Positions 7,151 to 15,471 are shown, counted from the stretch's first letter. The stretch: 22,887 bases of DNA from Clostridia bacterium (GCA_900764045.1 CAAFMN010000063.1:1-22887); one strand, 5' to 3'. The notes: generated by a model not told the origin, from the letters alone. Made by a program: numbers and translations.

Positions 7151-7750
7151 TCAGTCCTTTTTCAAATCAAAATACAGCAAACGGGTTTTCAAAGGTTCAT
7201 CTTGCGGAATATCATAATATTGCTTTTCTATCACGTCTGTTTTATAGAGTGGAACGAAACCGTTTCTTTCATAATACCTGAGAATCTTTTCCTCATTGTA
7301 TGCATCCACCACGATAAAACGGCATCCTGTCTTGTTGTCCTCATGACGGAACCAGTCTTTTATGAAAGCCATCAGTTGCCGTCCTACGTGGCTTGATGTA
7401 CCCTGATATTCCAGGTTGACCCCCAGTCTTCCTATCAGCACGGCCGGATAGCTGCGTCCACGTTTAGGATTTACAATATTGCGTTGCAGCCTGTTTTTAT
7501 CATTGGGGGATATTAATCTGGTCTTGATACTGTCATTGGACAAGGTAAACAAGGCCACAATACGATGCGGGATTTCAGTCGTCACCCAACAATATGTTTT
7601 CCCAAGGAGTTCATCCGCATACAGATCGGCATCATTGAGAAAAAAATCATCAAGGTCATTCTCGCCACAAGTGAAAGGAAGGCAATTCCTCCGTACTTCC
7701 TTGTTATAGGCAAGCATGACACAATCATCATATAAAGAAATACCGTCCAT
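7151..7750 (-). CDS. GNAT acetyltransferase, likely toxin of a toxin-antitoxin pair
   Basis: 199 residues. GNAT-fold N-acetyltransferases of the TacT/AtaT type use acetyl-CoA to acetylate charged tRNA and stop translation. Seen here are the N-terminal FTCGENDLDDFFLNDA motif (26-41), where toxin-type GNATs have F-x-C-G-x-x-x-L-D-x-F; the central strand VALFTLSND; and the acetyl-CoA loop LGVNLEYQGTSSHVGRQLM (109-127). The final strand/helix FIVVDAYNEEKILRYYERNG carries a Tyr (160) at the usual catalytic position. A 55-residue gene lies 5 bases upstream on the same strand, the arrangement of GNAT toxin/antitoxin modules. Role as toxin is inferred from fold and context; a simple acetyltransferase is the alternative. 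Confidence 0.8.
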   Translation of the reverse strand: MDGISLYDDCVMLAYNKEVRRNCLPFTCGENDLDDFFLNDADLYADELLGKTYCWVTTEIPHRIVALFTLSNDSIKTRLISPNDKNRLQRNIVNPKRGRSYPAVLIGRLGVNLEYQGTSSHVGRQLMAFIKDWFRHEDNKTGCRFIVVDAYNEEKILRYYERNGFVPLYKTDVIEKQYYDIPQDEPLKTRLLYFDLKKD

Positions 7751-7755
7751 TGCTG

Positions 7756-7923
7756 TTAATTGAACCGGAATGAACGGGATTTCTCCAATACTTTTCGCAA
7801 CCGTTTCTTTGCCTCCACTGATAACCGGGGTGTTACCTTTGCGGCGTTCTTGTCTGCACTGCGTACGAAATCTTCCGCCGTAACGCCCTCCAAAACCGGA
7901 ATGTTCTTGATAGTTATAGCCAT
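7756..7923 (-). CDS. Small antitoxin-like protein upstream of GNAT
   Basis: 55 residues, read directly from the minus strand: MAITIKNIPVLEGVTAEDFV, then RSADKNAAKVTPRLSVEAKK, then a basic tail RLRKVLEKSRSFRFN. The first half has a short strand-helix layout and the second half is a basic helix. This fits a small DNA-binding antitoxin that also wraps its toxin. It stops 5 bases before the GNAT start. A full Bacteroides promoter with an internal palindrome lies just upstream. No close family is recognised with certainty; the antitoxin role rests on position, size and the likely autoregulatory operator. Confidence 0.7.
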   Translation of the reverse strand: MAITIKNIPVLEGVTAEDFVRSADKNAAKVTPRLSVEAKKRLRKVLEKSRSFRFN

Positions 7924-7937
7924 AATATTATTTTTTG

Positions 7938-7969
7938 CAAAAATACAACTTTGTTGTTATACAGCCAAA
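7938..7969 (-). promoter_or_regulatory. Promoter and likely operator of the GNAT module
   Basis: On the minus strand TTTG (7966-7969), a 20-base spacer and TATTTTTG (7938-7945) match the Bacteroides consensus fully. Inside the spacer ACAAC-TTT-GTTGT (7945-7957) forms a 5-bp palindrome overlapping the -7, where an autoregulating antitoxin would block RNA polymerase. Confidence 0.75.
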
Positions 7970-7991
7970 TAATAGCCCGTCTTCCACTCTT

Positions 7992-8193
7992 TTTTCCGGA
8001 ATGTTCCTCCATATCCGGAAAAGTCTGTGTCACGCCACCCGTTGCGGTAAGCCGTTTTTCTCAAGGAAAGGGCAGGCAATACCGGCGGACGTGGATATGG
8101 GCAAAACAACCCGCATATGCAATGCAGAGGGAGCAGGAGAGCCTTCACCACAGCCGGAGAGAAAAGTGGTTTCATGCCGGGGTACGGCATGAA
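7992..8193. repeat. Two perfect 9-bp hairpins in non-coding stretch
   Basis: TTTTCCGGA (7992-8000) pairs with TCCGGAAAA (8014-8022) around 13 bases, and TTCATGCCG (8171-8179) pairs with CGGCATGAA (8185-8193) around GGGTA. The sequence between is open in several frames but has no credible start or homology. Neither hairpin has a T-run that would make it a standard terminator. Confidence 0.5.
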
Positions 8194-8273
8194 AAGGGGG
8201 CTCCCGGACAGTTCTTTTCCTTGTCGCACATGCACTACGTCGGTCGCAGTTTTCGCCTTCTGAATCCCTCTTA

Positions 8274-8380
8274 CGTCCGTCCCTGCGCTTTCGGAGCGTT
8301 TTTCCGGCAGAAAATTTCGCCGTACGGAAATTTTCTGCCGGAAACCGAAGGGAAAACGCGGAGTCCCGCAGGGACGGACG
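8274..8380. repeat. 107-bp hairpin downstream of integrase
   Basis: Outer arms CGTCCGTCCCTGCG (8274-8287) and CGCAGGGACGGACG (8367-8380) match over 14 bp. Inner arms TTTCCGGCAGAAAATTTC (8301-8318) and GAAATTTTCTGCCGGAAA (8327-8344) match over 18 bp around an 8-base loop. Between them CTTTCGG and CCGAAGG pair with one wobble. It lies 49 bases past the integrase stop. It may be a terminator, a transcript end structure, or a DNA structure of the element. Confidence 0.75.
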
Positions 8381-8429
8381 AACTTTGATGAGGAAGGGGA
8401 AAATCATCCGTTTCATAAATACCATTTCC

Positions 8430-9677
8430 TCAGATGGCATCGCATATTTCCTTCTCCATCTTTTCCAGCTTATGGGACAGGATTTCCATGTCGCTGCTGA
8501 TCTTCTGGTTGGTTATCCGGGCATATATCTGGGTGGTTTTCAAATCCGTATGCCCCAAAAGACGGCTTACGGTCTCGATGGGTACACCGTGCGAGAGCAG
8601 CACGGTGGTGGCGTTCGTATGCCGGGCCACATGATAGGTCAGCCGTATCTTGAAACCGCACTGCCTGCCAAGTTCCTTCAATATGGTGTTGCATCTGCCG
8701 TTGCTCGGTACCGGAAATACATGACCGTCCTTGGACAGTCCCTTATACTTCTCTATGATGCGCTTGGGCACGTCCAGCAGGCGGATGTTGGACTCGGTGT
8801 TTGTCTTGCGACGGCGGGTGATGATCCAGAGGTTGCCGTCGAAGAAGGTCTGGAGCCGGTCGGTCGTCAGTGCCTTCACGTCCGCGTATGCCAGTCCGGT
8901 GAACACAGAGAAGATGAAGAGGTCGCGTACCAGTTCGCAGGTCCCGCTTTTCACCGGGGTCTCCATCAACGTCTGTATCTCACGCTCCGTCAGGTAGCCT
9001 CGGTCAACGCTCTCGGGGGAATTGATGTACCCGGCGAAGGGGTTGAAGGGAAGCGCACCGCTGTTGCGGGCGATGGAGATGACGTGCTTGAGCCCGATCA
9101 TGTAACCCCATACGGTATTGGTGCGGCATTTCTTCTCCGTACGCAGGAAATACTCGAAGTTGTTGATGAAGGTCAGGTTGAGTTCCTTCAGGGGGATGTC
9201 GTCACGGCGGTATACTTTCGGGACGAACTCGCAAAGGTGCCTGTATATGGTACGGTAGCGGTTGTATGTTCCCTGCACGCGGCTGTGTCCCACTTTCTTG
9301 ATGAACTCCTCGTTGTGCTGCTCGAAGAGCTTCAGCAGCGTCTCGCGTTTCACGCCCAGCCCGAGGCAGGCGTCCCTCAGCCTGGCGGCGGTGACATAGC
9401 CGTCGGACTGCATCAGTTCCTGGTAACGGCGGTTCACGTCCACGCGTATCCGGTCAACCGCCGCATTGATTTTCTGCGCCTCGGCGCTCTTGCCCGTGGC
9501 ACGTGCCGTTTTCACGTCCCAAAGTTTCGGGGGCACGTCCAGCTTGCAGCTGAACTGCTTGATTTCGCCGTCTACCGTAAGACGGCACATCAGGGGGAGA
9601 TAGCCGTTGGCTCTCTCGCTGCCCTTCTTCACGTAGAAGAGGATTTTGAAGGTCGATCTGCTCATACTCGTTTTCAT
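8430..9677 (-). CDS. Tyrosine recombinase integrase, CTnDOT-type
   Basis: 415 residues. The arm-binding domain is about 8-100 (STFKILFYVKKGSERANGYL), the core-binding SAM-like domain about 113-215, and the catalytic domain 225-390. Catalytic residues seen are Lys291 in the RRRKTN beta turn, His349 and Arg352 (YHVARHT), His376 (LLGHTDL) and the nucleophile Tyr385 (TTQIYARI). The site of the first Arg reads FTGLAYADVKAL, with Ala263 where most tyrosine recombinases have Arg, as is known for the CTnDOT integrase, which also lacks that Arg. Start at 9677; ATG at 9665 is an alternative. A large hairpin follows the stop. It probably integrates the right-hand element; no tRNA target is seen nearby. 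Confidence 0.93.
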   Translation of the reverse strand: MKTSMSRSTFKILFYVKKGSERANGYLPLMCRLTVDGEIKQFSCKLDVPPKLWDVKTARATGKSAEAQKINAAVDRIRVDVNRRYQELMQSDGYVTAARLRDACLGLGVKRETLLKLFEQHNEEFIKKVGHSRVQGTYNRYRTIYRHLCEFVPKVYRRDDIPLKELNLTFINNFEYFLRTEKKCRTNTVWGYMIGLKHVISIARNSGALPFNPFAGYINSPESVDRGYLTEREIQTLMETPVKSGTCELVRDLFIFSVFTGLAYADVKALTTDRLQTFFDGNLWIITRRRKTNTESNIRLLDVPKRIIEKYKGLSKDGHVFPVPSNGRCNTILKELGRQCGFKIRLTYHVARHTNATTVLLSHGVPIETVSRLLGHTDLKTTQIYARITNQKISSDMEILSHKLEKMEKEICDAI

Positions 9678-9693
9678 ACTTTTTTGATCGTTA

Positions 9694-9701
9694 CAAAGTT
9701 A
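9694..9701 (-). promoter_or_regulatory. -7 element of the integrase gene
   Basis: Minus strand TAACTTTG fits TAnnTTTG fully, 17 bases before the integrase ATG. No clear TTTG at -33. The short distance predicts a leader of about 10 bases. Confidence 0.4.
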
Positions 9702-10023
9702 ATATCAAGCGAGTTGTCCTCAGGTATGAAAAACTGTGCAAATTACTGAAATAGAATCTGTTGTGCCGTTTCTTGTTCCTGTTATATCAGTAACGATATG
9801 GGAACTGAAGTCTTTCGCAGCTTTTATCGGACCTCCTTTTTCAGCTTATGCAGTATTATGAGTTAAACACCTAACCACTTAATAGACTGCATTTTTGCTG
9901 TATTATCATCAACCTTGCTTTTTCTTTCTGCGTTTACTTTAAATTATTAAAATGTAAATAAGTAAACAAGTTTTTGCTGATAAAACTCTTTATGAACAAG
10001 GTATCATATTAAGCCGGCAGGCA
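9702..10023. other. AT-rich divergent spacer between integrase and polyvalent gene
   Basis: No coding frame. It is AT-rich and holds two copies of TTTTTGCTG (near 9893 and 9972) and AAGTAAAC-like A/T stretches. By position it could contain the attachment site or arm sites of the integrase, but I cannot identify a core sequence or a firm promoter for the rightward gene. Confidence 0.4.
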
Positions 10024-12888
10024 ATGACACATACTTCCGATAAACATTTCACGGACGAAGAACTGGAACTTGTCGCGCGCGGCAAGGAGGACGGCATGTA
10101 CATGAAAGCTCCGAACGGCAGTCCGACGTCCCTGAATGAGAAACAGTGGGCTCAAGTACGCACCGGGACATTCAAGAGCTGGTTTGGAAACTGGGAAAAT
10201 GCACCGGAGGCAGCTTCAAGGATTGTCGATGACATCCGCTTCCGTCAGGTCTATCACGGCAGTCCGGCCTCCTTCGGGCATTTCGACCATGCCTTTACCG
10301 GAACCGGTGAAGGGGCGCAGGCCTACGGATGGGGGACATACGTGACGGAAGTGAAAGGAATCGCCCGCAAATATGCGGCCATCGGTATAAAGCGGGGAAA
10401 CCACATCACCTATGACGGGGAGCTTTTATCCCCGGTGCTTGACAACGAATATTATTTTGATGAGGTATGGAGGATATGGAAACGCCAGATCCTTTCTTCC
10501 ACCGATGTGGACAGTTTGAAACGGAACATTTCTTCCGTATATATGGACGGGCGTACCGCAAGCACATACAGCGGACGAAGAAAGGCATTCGAGCGACAGC
10601 AGCAGGAGCTGCTTTCCGACATAGATGCGGGCAGGATACGCATTGAGCCGCCGCGCCACCTCTATACGGTGGAAATTCCGGAAGACAACGGGATGAACTA
10701 TCTGTACTGGGACAGGCCGGTATCCGCGGAGCAGCAGGGAAAGATATTCCTGCAACTCCGCAAGGAACGTTTCTTCTTTCCGGAAGCCACGGCGGAGTTC
10801 TGGAGCGGCAGGTCGCATGTATGGAACAGCGGGAAAGAGTTCTACGGCTTTCTGGACTATATGTTCATGAATCCGGACCGGGATACCGATTCACAGCGGC
10901 TTGCCAGCGGGTTTCTTTCGCGAGCGGGTTTTACCGGGATTGACTATCCGGCGGAGTGTTCAACCGGCGGCCGGGCTGACGGCGCGCGGAACTATGTCAT
11001 TTTCAGCGAGGCCGACCTGAAGATAACCGCACATGAACGTTTCCGCTTCATCGGAGAGAAAGGGGCCTCCAGACTTGACCGGTCTGAAGGGGCCTCCCTG
11101 CGGCTGGAGAACCTCGCCGTCGCCCGCGAAATGGAAAAGTCCGGCAAGGATGCCGGAACAATAAAGGCGGCGACAGGCTGGGAACGCGGGGCTGATAGCA
11201 AGTGGCGTTATGAGACGGCGGATTTCGAATACCATCCGGCCGGAGATCTGGGCTATTCACGACTGCTGGAAAAACAGTCCTGGCATGGGGAGCTTGAAAA
11301 TCTTCTTGACCGGCAGATAGAGGGCGAAACACTCTCTGAAGCGGAGTGGAAACGGTTTGAGGAACTGACGGAGCTGGCAGCCGGACTGAAGGAACAGGAC
11401 GAGCTGCGTGAACGGATCTATCTTGATGACTATGTGAAAGACGATGAACTGTTCCAGGCCTATCCTGAAATGAAACGGACCCGGCTGGAATTTGTGGACC
11501 TGCCGTCGGCCGACTATTGCGGGGGCTACCTCCATCCGGACAACAGAATCGTGATAAACATCTCCCGGACTGATGATGTGAGGTCTGTCCTGGCCCATGA
11601 GATACAGCACGCAATACAGACCATGGAGGGCTTTGCGCGGGGAAGCAATCCCGGGGAGTTTAAAAACACGGTGGAGAATGTGATCCTGGACATCGTGCGG
11701 GCCACTGACGGAAGGATTCTGGAGGGCGGCGGTTTCGACAATACCCCCAAAGGCATATTTGCCGCACTTGACCGGAAAGTGCCCTACGGGACAATACTGA
11801 GACATTATGACTATCCCCTCAGCCTCGTGGCTGAGAAGTACGGATATGAGAACATCTTTGACCTGGTGAATGACATCGGCCGGTTTAAAAGCGGCATACA
11901 GGAATACCGTTCCACTGCCGGGGAGGTGGAAGCGCGCAATGTGGAAAGCAGGCTGGATTTTACTTCCGCCCAAAGACGGAACACGCTTGCCGTTTCCACC
12001 GAGGATATCGCCCGGGACGGGCAGATATTCCTTTCAAGGGACGTCCGGATGGACGAGCTCGCACGTCATGTGTCTTTTCTGGCCGGGAAACTGCATATTC
12101 CGGTGGAAGTGATCCGTCATGCCGACGAGGTAGGCTCTCCCGACATACGCGACCTGCTCTCCTGCGGGAAAGACATCCGGGGCTGGTATGACATCCCCTC
12201 GCAACGTATCTGCCTGTATCTTCCACATGCCCGGGGGAAAGCGGACGTCGAGCGTACCCTGCTGCATGAGGGTGTGGCACATTACGGCCTCAGAAAGCTT
12301 GCAGGTCCCAAGCATATGGATGCTTTTCTGGATGACATCTTCAACGGATGCGGAGAAAAAGTACGGGATGAGATTCTCCGGATGGCGGCTGCAGACAAGA
12401 CGGACATACGTGTCGCAACGGAAGAGTATCTGGCCCGGATGGCCGAGGCCGGTACGGACCAATCCTTATGGGACAGGATTGTCACCGCCTTCCGGAATCT
12501 CCTCCGAAAGCTGGGCTTCTGCCTGGAAATCGGCACAAGGGAACTGAGGGGCATACTCGCCGCCAGCCGGAAAAATCTCACCGGAATTGCGGAACCGGCC
12601 GTAATACAGACGGCAAGAGGAGACCTTGAACTCTCCTGCGGATACGGGCGGGCGGTTCTCAGGCGGCAAGGGGTCGAAACGGATGCGACCTCCCTTCTGG
12701 AACGGATGAGAAAAGCGGGGATCAGCCCCGCCTCTCTCGGGCAGGAGGACTGGAAAGCCGTCTTTAACGGCGGCATCATCCTTCCCGACGGCAGGAAGCT
12801 CATGGCCGTAAGGGAACCGGCCGGATACGGGATGAGGATATCCGGTGTGTCACCGGGGAGTGCAAGAGAGTCGGGAATGGAAATGTAA
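10024..12888 (+). CDS. Polyvalent protein: ART-like domain plus two zincin-like metallopeptidase regions
   Basis: 954 residues. Residues 27-58 (APNGSPTSLNEKQWAQVRTG...WFGNWE) are the opening module of phage and conjugative polyvalent proteins. Residues 75-335 resemble an ADP-ribosyltransferase: VYHGSPASFGHFD (His78), GEGAQAYGWGTYVTE (Tyr106) and closing RNYVIFSEADLKI. A zincin follows with LAHEIQHAIQ (HExxH, His525/Glu526/His529) and a downstream AGEVEAR, then a second with LLHEGVAHYGLR (His748/Glu749/His752) and ATEEYLARMAE. The tail (about 868-940) is paralogous to the next gene's product. Such proteins are thought to enter the recipient with the DNA and counter host defences; the coupling protein two genes on fits that. 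No signal peptide. Targets unknown. Confidence 0.82.
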   Translation: MTHTSDKHFTDEELELVARGKEDGMYMKAPNGSPTSLNEKQWAQVRTGTFKSWFGNWENAPEAASRIVDDIRFRQVYHGSPASFGHFDHAFTGTGEGAQAYGWGTYVTEVKGIARKYAAIGIKRGNHITYDGELLSPVLDNEYYFDEVWRIWKRQILSSTDVDSLKRNISSVYMDGRTASTYSGRRKAFERQQQELLSDIDAGRIRIEPPRHLYTVEIPEDNGMNYLYWDRPVSAEQQGKIFLQLRKERFFFPEATAEFWSGRSHVWNSGKEFYGFLDYMFMNPDRDTDSQRLASGFLSRAGFTGIDYPAECSTGGRADGARNYVIFSEADLKITAHERFRFIGEKGASRLDRSEGASLRLENLAVAREMEKSGKDAGTIKAATGWERGADSKWRYETADFEYHPAGDLGYSRLLEKQSWHGELENLLDRQIEGETLSEAEWKRFEELTELAAGLKEQDELRERIYLDDYVKDDELFQAYPEMKRTRLEFVDLPSADYCGGYLHPDNRIVINISRTDDVRSVLAHEIQHAIQTMEGFARGSNPGEFKNTVENVILDIVRATDGRILEGGGFDNTPKGIFAALDRKVPYGTILRHYDYPLSLVAEKYGYENIFDLVNDIGRFKSGIQEYRSTAGEVEARNVESRLDFTSAQRRNTLAVSTEDIARDGQIFLSRDVRMDELARHVSFLAGKLHIPVEVIRHADEVGSPDIRDLLSCGKDIRGWYDIPSQRICLYLPHARGKADVERTLLHEGVAHYGLRKLAGPKHMDAFLDDIFNGCGEKVRDEILRMAAADKTDIRVATEEYLARMAEAGTDQSLWDRIVTAFRNLLRKLGFCLEIGTRELRGILAASRKNLTGIAEPAVIQTARGDLELSCGYGRAVLRRQGVETDATSLLERMRKAGISPASLGQEDWKAVFNGGIILPDGRKLMAVREPAGYGMRISGVSPGSARESGMEM

Positions 12889-12911
12889 AACAGGATACGG
12901 AAAAATAAGAT

Positions 12912-13232
12912 ATGGACGAGTGCGGTGAAAAAAACACTATAAGCCTTTCATGGGGAAGGCGGGAAATCCGGATTTCCGGAGAAGGGGCCACCCTGTATGT
13001 GAACGGTGTCCCCCATGACATGACCATGATGCTGGAGACTATCCGTGGAGCCGGCGCGAGGCCGGAAAGGATATCCCCGGCCAGATGGATCTCCCTGTTG
13101 AGGGGACGGCCTACCGTGCTGCCGGGATGTGAAAGCCCCCTGGTCATGGTACGGGTCCCTTCCGGATATACGGTCAGGTGTCTGTTTCCGGCCGGGGAAA
13201 AGGGACACTCCTTCCAGGCGGAAATGCAGTAA
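12912..13232 (+). CDS. Small protein paralogous to the tail of the polyvalent protein
   Basis: 106 residues, 23 bases after the polyvalent gene, so probably co-transcribed. The N-terminal half is beta-rich (SLSWGRREIRISGEGATLYV). The segment MLETIRGAGARPERISPARW with LLRGRPTVLP and VMVRVPSGYTVRC lines up with residues 891-939 of the polyvalent protein (LLERMRKAGISPASLGQEDW, FNGGIILPDGRK, MAVREPAGYGMRI). The pattern of a helix, a conserved Trp, a Gly turn and strands resembles DUF4099-like modules of Bacteroides elements, but that match is tentative. It may bind the same partner as the polyvalent tail or act as its immunity or chaperone unit; this is inference. Confidence 0.65.
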   Translation: MDECGEKNTISLSWGRREIRISGEGATLYVNGVPHDMTMMLETIRGAGARPERISPARWISLLRGRPTVLPGCESPLVMVRVPSGYTVRCLFPAGEKGHSFQAEMQ

Positions 13233-13299
13233 TTGGACCGGATTACTTATAAAGTATGATATTAATAAAGTAAATAGCTGTAAAAACTAAAAAAGTACA

Positions 13300-14904
13300 A
13301 TGGAACATTACATTTTCTATTGCAAGCTGTCGCTTCTGGCAGTGCTGTCACTGATAACGGCCTGCTGCATGCTGAGCCGGAGATGGTATGTCAACCTGGT
13401 CGCATTTCTTGCATGCCTCTCGGGCGAGACCTTTCTGGCCCACCTGTTCTTCCCCGGATACATGCTGTGTCCGGCGGCCGCCTCGTTCATAATCCTCTTC
13501 CTTTCCCGGATATGGGACCTGTCCAGAACCCCGGCAAAGGGGAACGGGGCTGATCCCATCCGGCTGCCGGTCAGGTCAGGAATCCGGGAGTCCCGGCTCG
13601 AATTCTATTACCATTACTCCAACTTCCTGGTTTACGGAGGGGCCGGTTCCGGAAAGACGAAAAGTATCGGAAAATGGCTTCTGAGCGAATACATGCGGCT
13701 GGGATTCGCCGGATTCATCTATGACTTCAAGGATACGGACTATACCCGTACCGCCTACAACCTCATTAAAAGGCACAGGTATCCGCACAAGTTCTACTAT
13801 GTCAGTTTCGACAGGCCTGAACGGTCGTACCGGTTCAACCCGCTCAAGGTGGTGAGGGACCGCACGGAACTGATCCAGCTGATGGAGGACGTGCTGCTCG
13901 CGCTGCTTCCCAAGAAGGAACAGCAGAACGAATGGGTCGCCGGAGGTCTGGGCATCCTCCGCGGCGTGGCGTTCCGGTTCTGGGACGAGTTCCCCGAGCA
14001 TTGCACGCTGCCGCATATACTGGCCTTCATCATGACCGCCTCGGCAAGGCAGCTCTCCCTGTTCCTGCAGCAGAACCTCGTGTCGGAAATGCTGGCCGGC
14101 GCCTATCTGAAGGCGGAAGGTTCCGAGAAGACCCAGGCATCCTATCTCTCCACGCTCTGCAACAATCTGGCGACCATATCTCAGAACGAGGAAATCGCCT
14201 ATGTCCTTTCAGGGGATGACTTTGATTTCAACCTGATCGATCCGGAGAACCCCAAGCTGTTCGCCGTCAGCAACAACTTTTCCAAGAATTCGGTCTATGC
14301 CCCGGTCATCAGCATGCTCATGACCATATCCGCCAGGCAGTTCTCCATGCAGAACAGGGTTCCCTTCGTCTATTTCCTTGATGAGATGACCACGGTGAAC
14401 ATCAAGAACTTCGAAACGCTGCCTTCAGTCCTACGTGAGTATAAGGCGGCATTCATATTGCTGACCCAGTCCGGCGCCAAACTGGAGAACCTGTACGGGA
14501 AACTGGACCGTTCTTCCGTAGAAGCCAATTTCGGAAATATGTTCCTGGGAAGGACGAAAGATGTGGAAGCCCTGAAGTATTACCCCTTATTCTTCGGCAA
14601 GGAAGAAAAGGAAAGACGCTCACGAAGTTCCGGAAAATCAGGCGCATCGTCCAGCAGCAGCGTGACCGTTTCTTCCCAAAAGGAGGACATCTACCAGGGA
14701 AAGGATTTTGCCGATCTAGAACCGGGAGAATTTATCGGCTCCGCCACGCGTGCCAACGTCAGCTACTTCAAGGTAAAGCTGGAGATGTATGACGACAGGA
14801 ACGAGGAGCCCCTGCCCGATGTTCGGGTCCTTGAGCCGGGAGAGCTGGGCAGGAACTTCGCAAGGATTCTTGAGGAGGTACGGGAGCTGTTCCCGTGTGA
14901 ATGA
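13300..14904 (+). CDS. Type IV coupling protein (VirD4/TraG family)
   Basis: 534 residues. Two or three N-terminal membrane helices (about 8-25, 32-50, 55-70) anchor it. The ATPase domain follows, with Walker A YGGAGSGKTKS (112-122), DFKDTDY, Walker B FVYFLDEMTT (356-365, Asp361/Glu362) and the ILLTQS sensor (387-392). A Ser-rich flexible linker lies at about 435-455, followed by a conserved closing domain. Coupling proteins are inner-membrane hexamers that recruit relaxase-bound DNA to the type IV secretion channel. In this window there are no channel genes, so the element is either mobilizable, borrowing a channel, or has its tra genes outside. It lies between the polyvalent gene and the mob genes. 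Confidence 0.93.
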   Translation: MEHYIFYCKLSLLAVLSLITACCMLSRRWYVNLVAFLACLSGETFLAHLFFPGYMLCPAAASFIILFLSRIWDLSRTPAKGNGADPIRLPVRSGIRESRLEFYYHYSNFLVYGGAGSGKTKSIGKWLLSEYMRLGFAGFIYDFKDTDYTRTAYNLIKRHRYPHKFYYVSFDRPERSYRFNPLKVVRDRTELIQLMEDVLLALLPKKEQQNEWVAGGLGILRGVAFRFWDEFPEHCTLPHILAFIMTASARQLSLFLQQNLVSEMLAGAYLKAEGSEKTQASYLSTLCNNLATISQNEEIAYVLSGDDFDFNLIDPENPKLFAVSNNFSKNSVYAPVISMLMTISARQFSMQNRVPFVYFLDEMTTVNIKNFETLPSVLREYKAAFILLTQSGAKLENLYGKLDRSSVEANFGNMFLGRTKDVEALKYYPLFFGKEEKERRSRSSGKSGASSSSSVTVSSQKEDIYQGKDFADLEPGEFIGSATRANVSYFKVKLEMYDDRNEEPLPDVRVLEPGELGRNFARILEEVRELFPCE

Positions 14905-15255
14905 CGGAACGGGGTGTATTGTAGCGCCCCACCCGTTAGAGAATGGCTTTGGGACACTTTTTTAGAAATCAAGCGCTTATAAAAGCGAGAAAAATAGCAT
15001 TACCCTCAAAATGACCCTTTTCGATTGTAAATGCAATTGTAACCAATAATGACAAACATTAAATACCCCACAACACCTTAAGTTCTCATCCAAAGCACAA
15101 ATATTCCAACTTATACGAGAATATCCATCTCAAATGTTTAGTATGAGAATAACACAGTTTTTTTGATATACAGCAATAATTAAAACTATTTTTCAATTTT
15201 GAAAAGAGCTTCTTACTACTTCATTCCATTAAAATTTAGCGACATTGAAACTGTG
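14905..15255. other. AT-rich spacer after the coupling-protein gene
   Basis: No coding frame. An imperfect stem AACGGG/CCCGTT at 14908-14937 and a small stem CGCTT/AAGCG at 14974-14987 followed by A-rich sequence may end transcripts from either side. GC content falls sharply here, marking the left edge of the AT-rich cassette. Confidence 0.4.
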
Positions 15256-15471
15256 CTATTCCTTTACAATTTCTATTCTTGCTCCCAAAGTATTGCATAT
15301 TTTAGTAAGTATGTCTATCCCCACGGAAAATTTACCGTTTTCCACATTTGAGATTGTAGCCGGACGAAGGTCTGCCAATTCAGCCAACTGCCGAACTGTA
15401 TAACCTTTTTCGCTCCTTATTTCAGCCAATTTCTTGCCGATACGTTCCCGGTCATTCATCATAATTTCCAT
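15256..15471 (-). CDS. XRE-family helix-turn-helix regulator
   Basis: 71 residues, a compact Cro/CI-type HTH: RIGKKLAEIRSEKGYTVRQL, then AELADLRPATISNVENGKFS, with VGIDILTKICNTLGARIEIV. It is almost only the DNA-binding domain. Its start overlaps the end of the 98-aa gene upstream; internal ATGs at 15462 and 15459 shorten the overlap to 11 or 8 bases, so translation is coupled. It is the last of four leftward AT-rich genes, the position of an antitoxin in HigBA-like modules, and may repress the promoter at 16475-16506. Role as antitoxin or repressor is inferred. Confidence 0.85.
   Translation of the reverse strand: MEIMMNDRERIGKKLAEIRSEKGYTVRQLAELADLRPATISNVENGKFSVGIDILTKICNTLGARIEIVKE

Noticed and set aside
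7957..8440. Overlapping minus-strand frames around the hairpins
   Set aside because: Several frames are open at once because of base composition, the hairpin arms would be inside them, and starts are poor.
8385..9749. Long plus-strand open frame of 454 codons
   Set aside because: It lies opposite the integrase, whose catalytic motifs are intact; composition (His, Gln, Val rich) is that of an antisense shadow.
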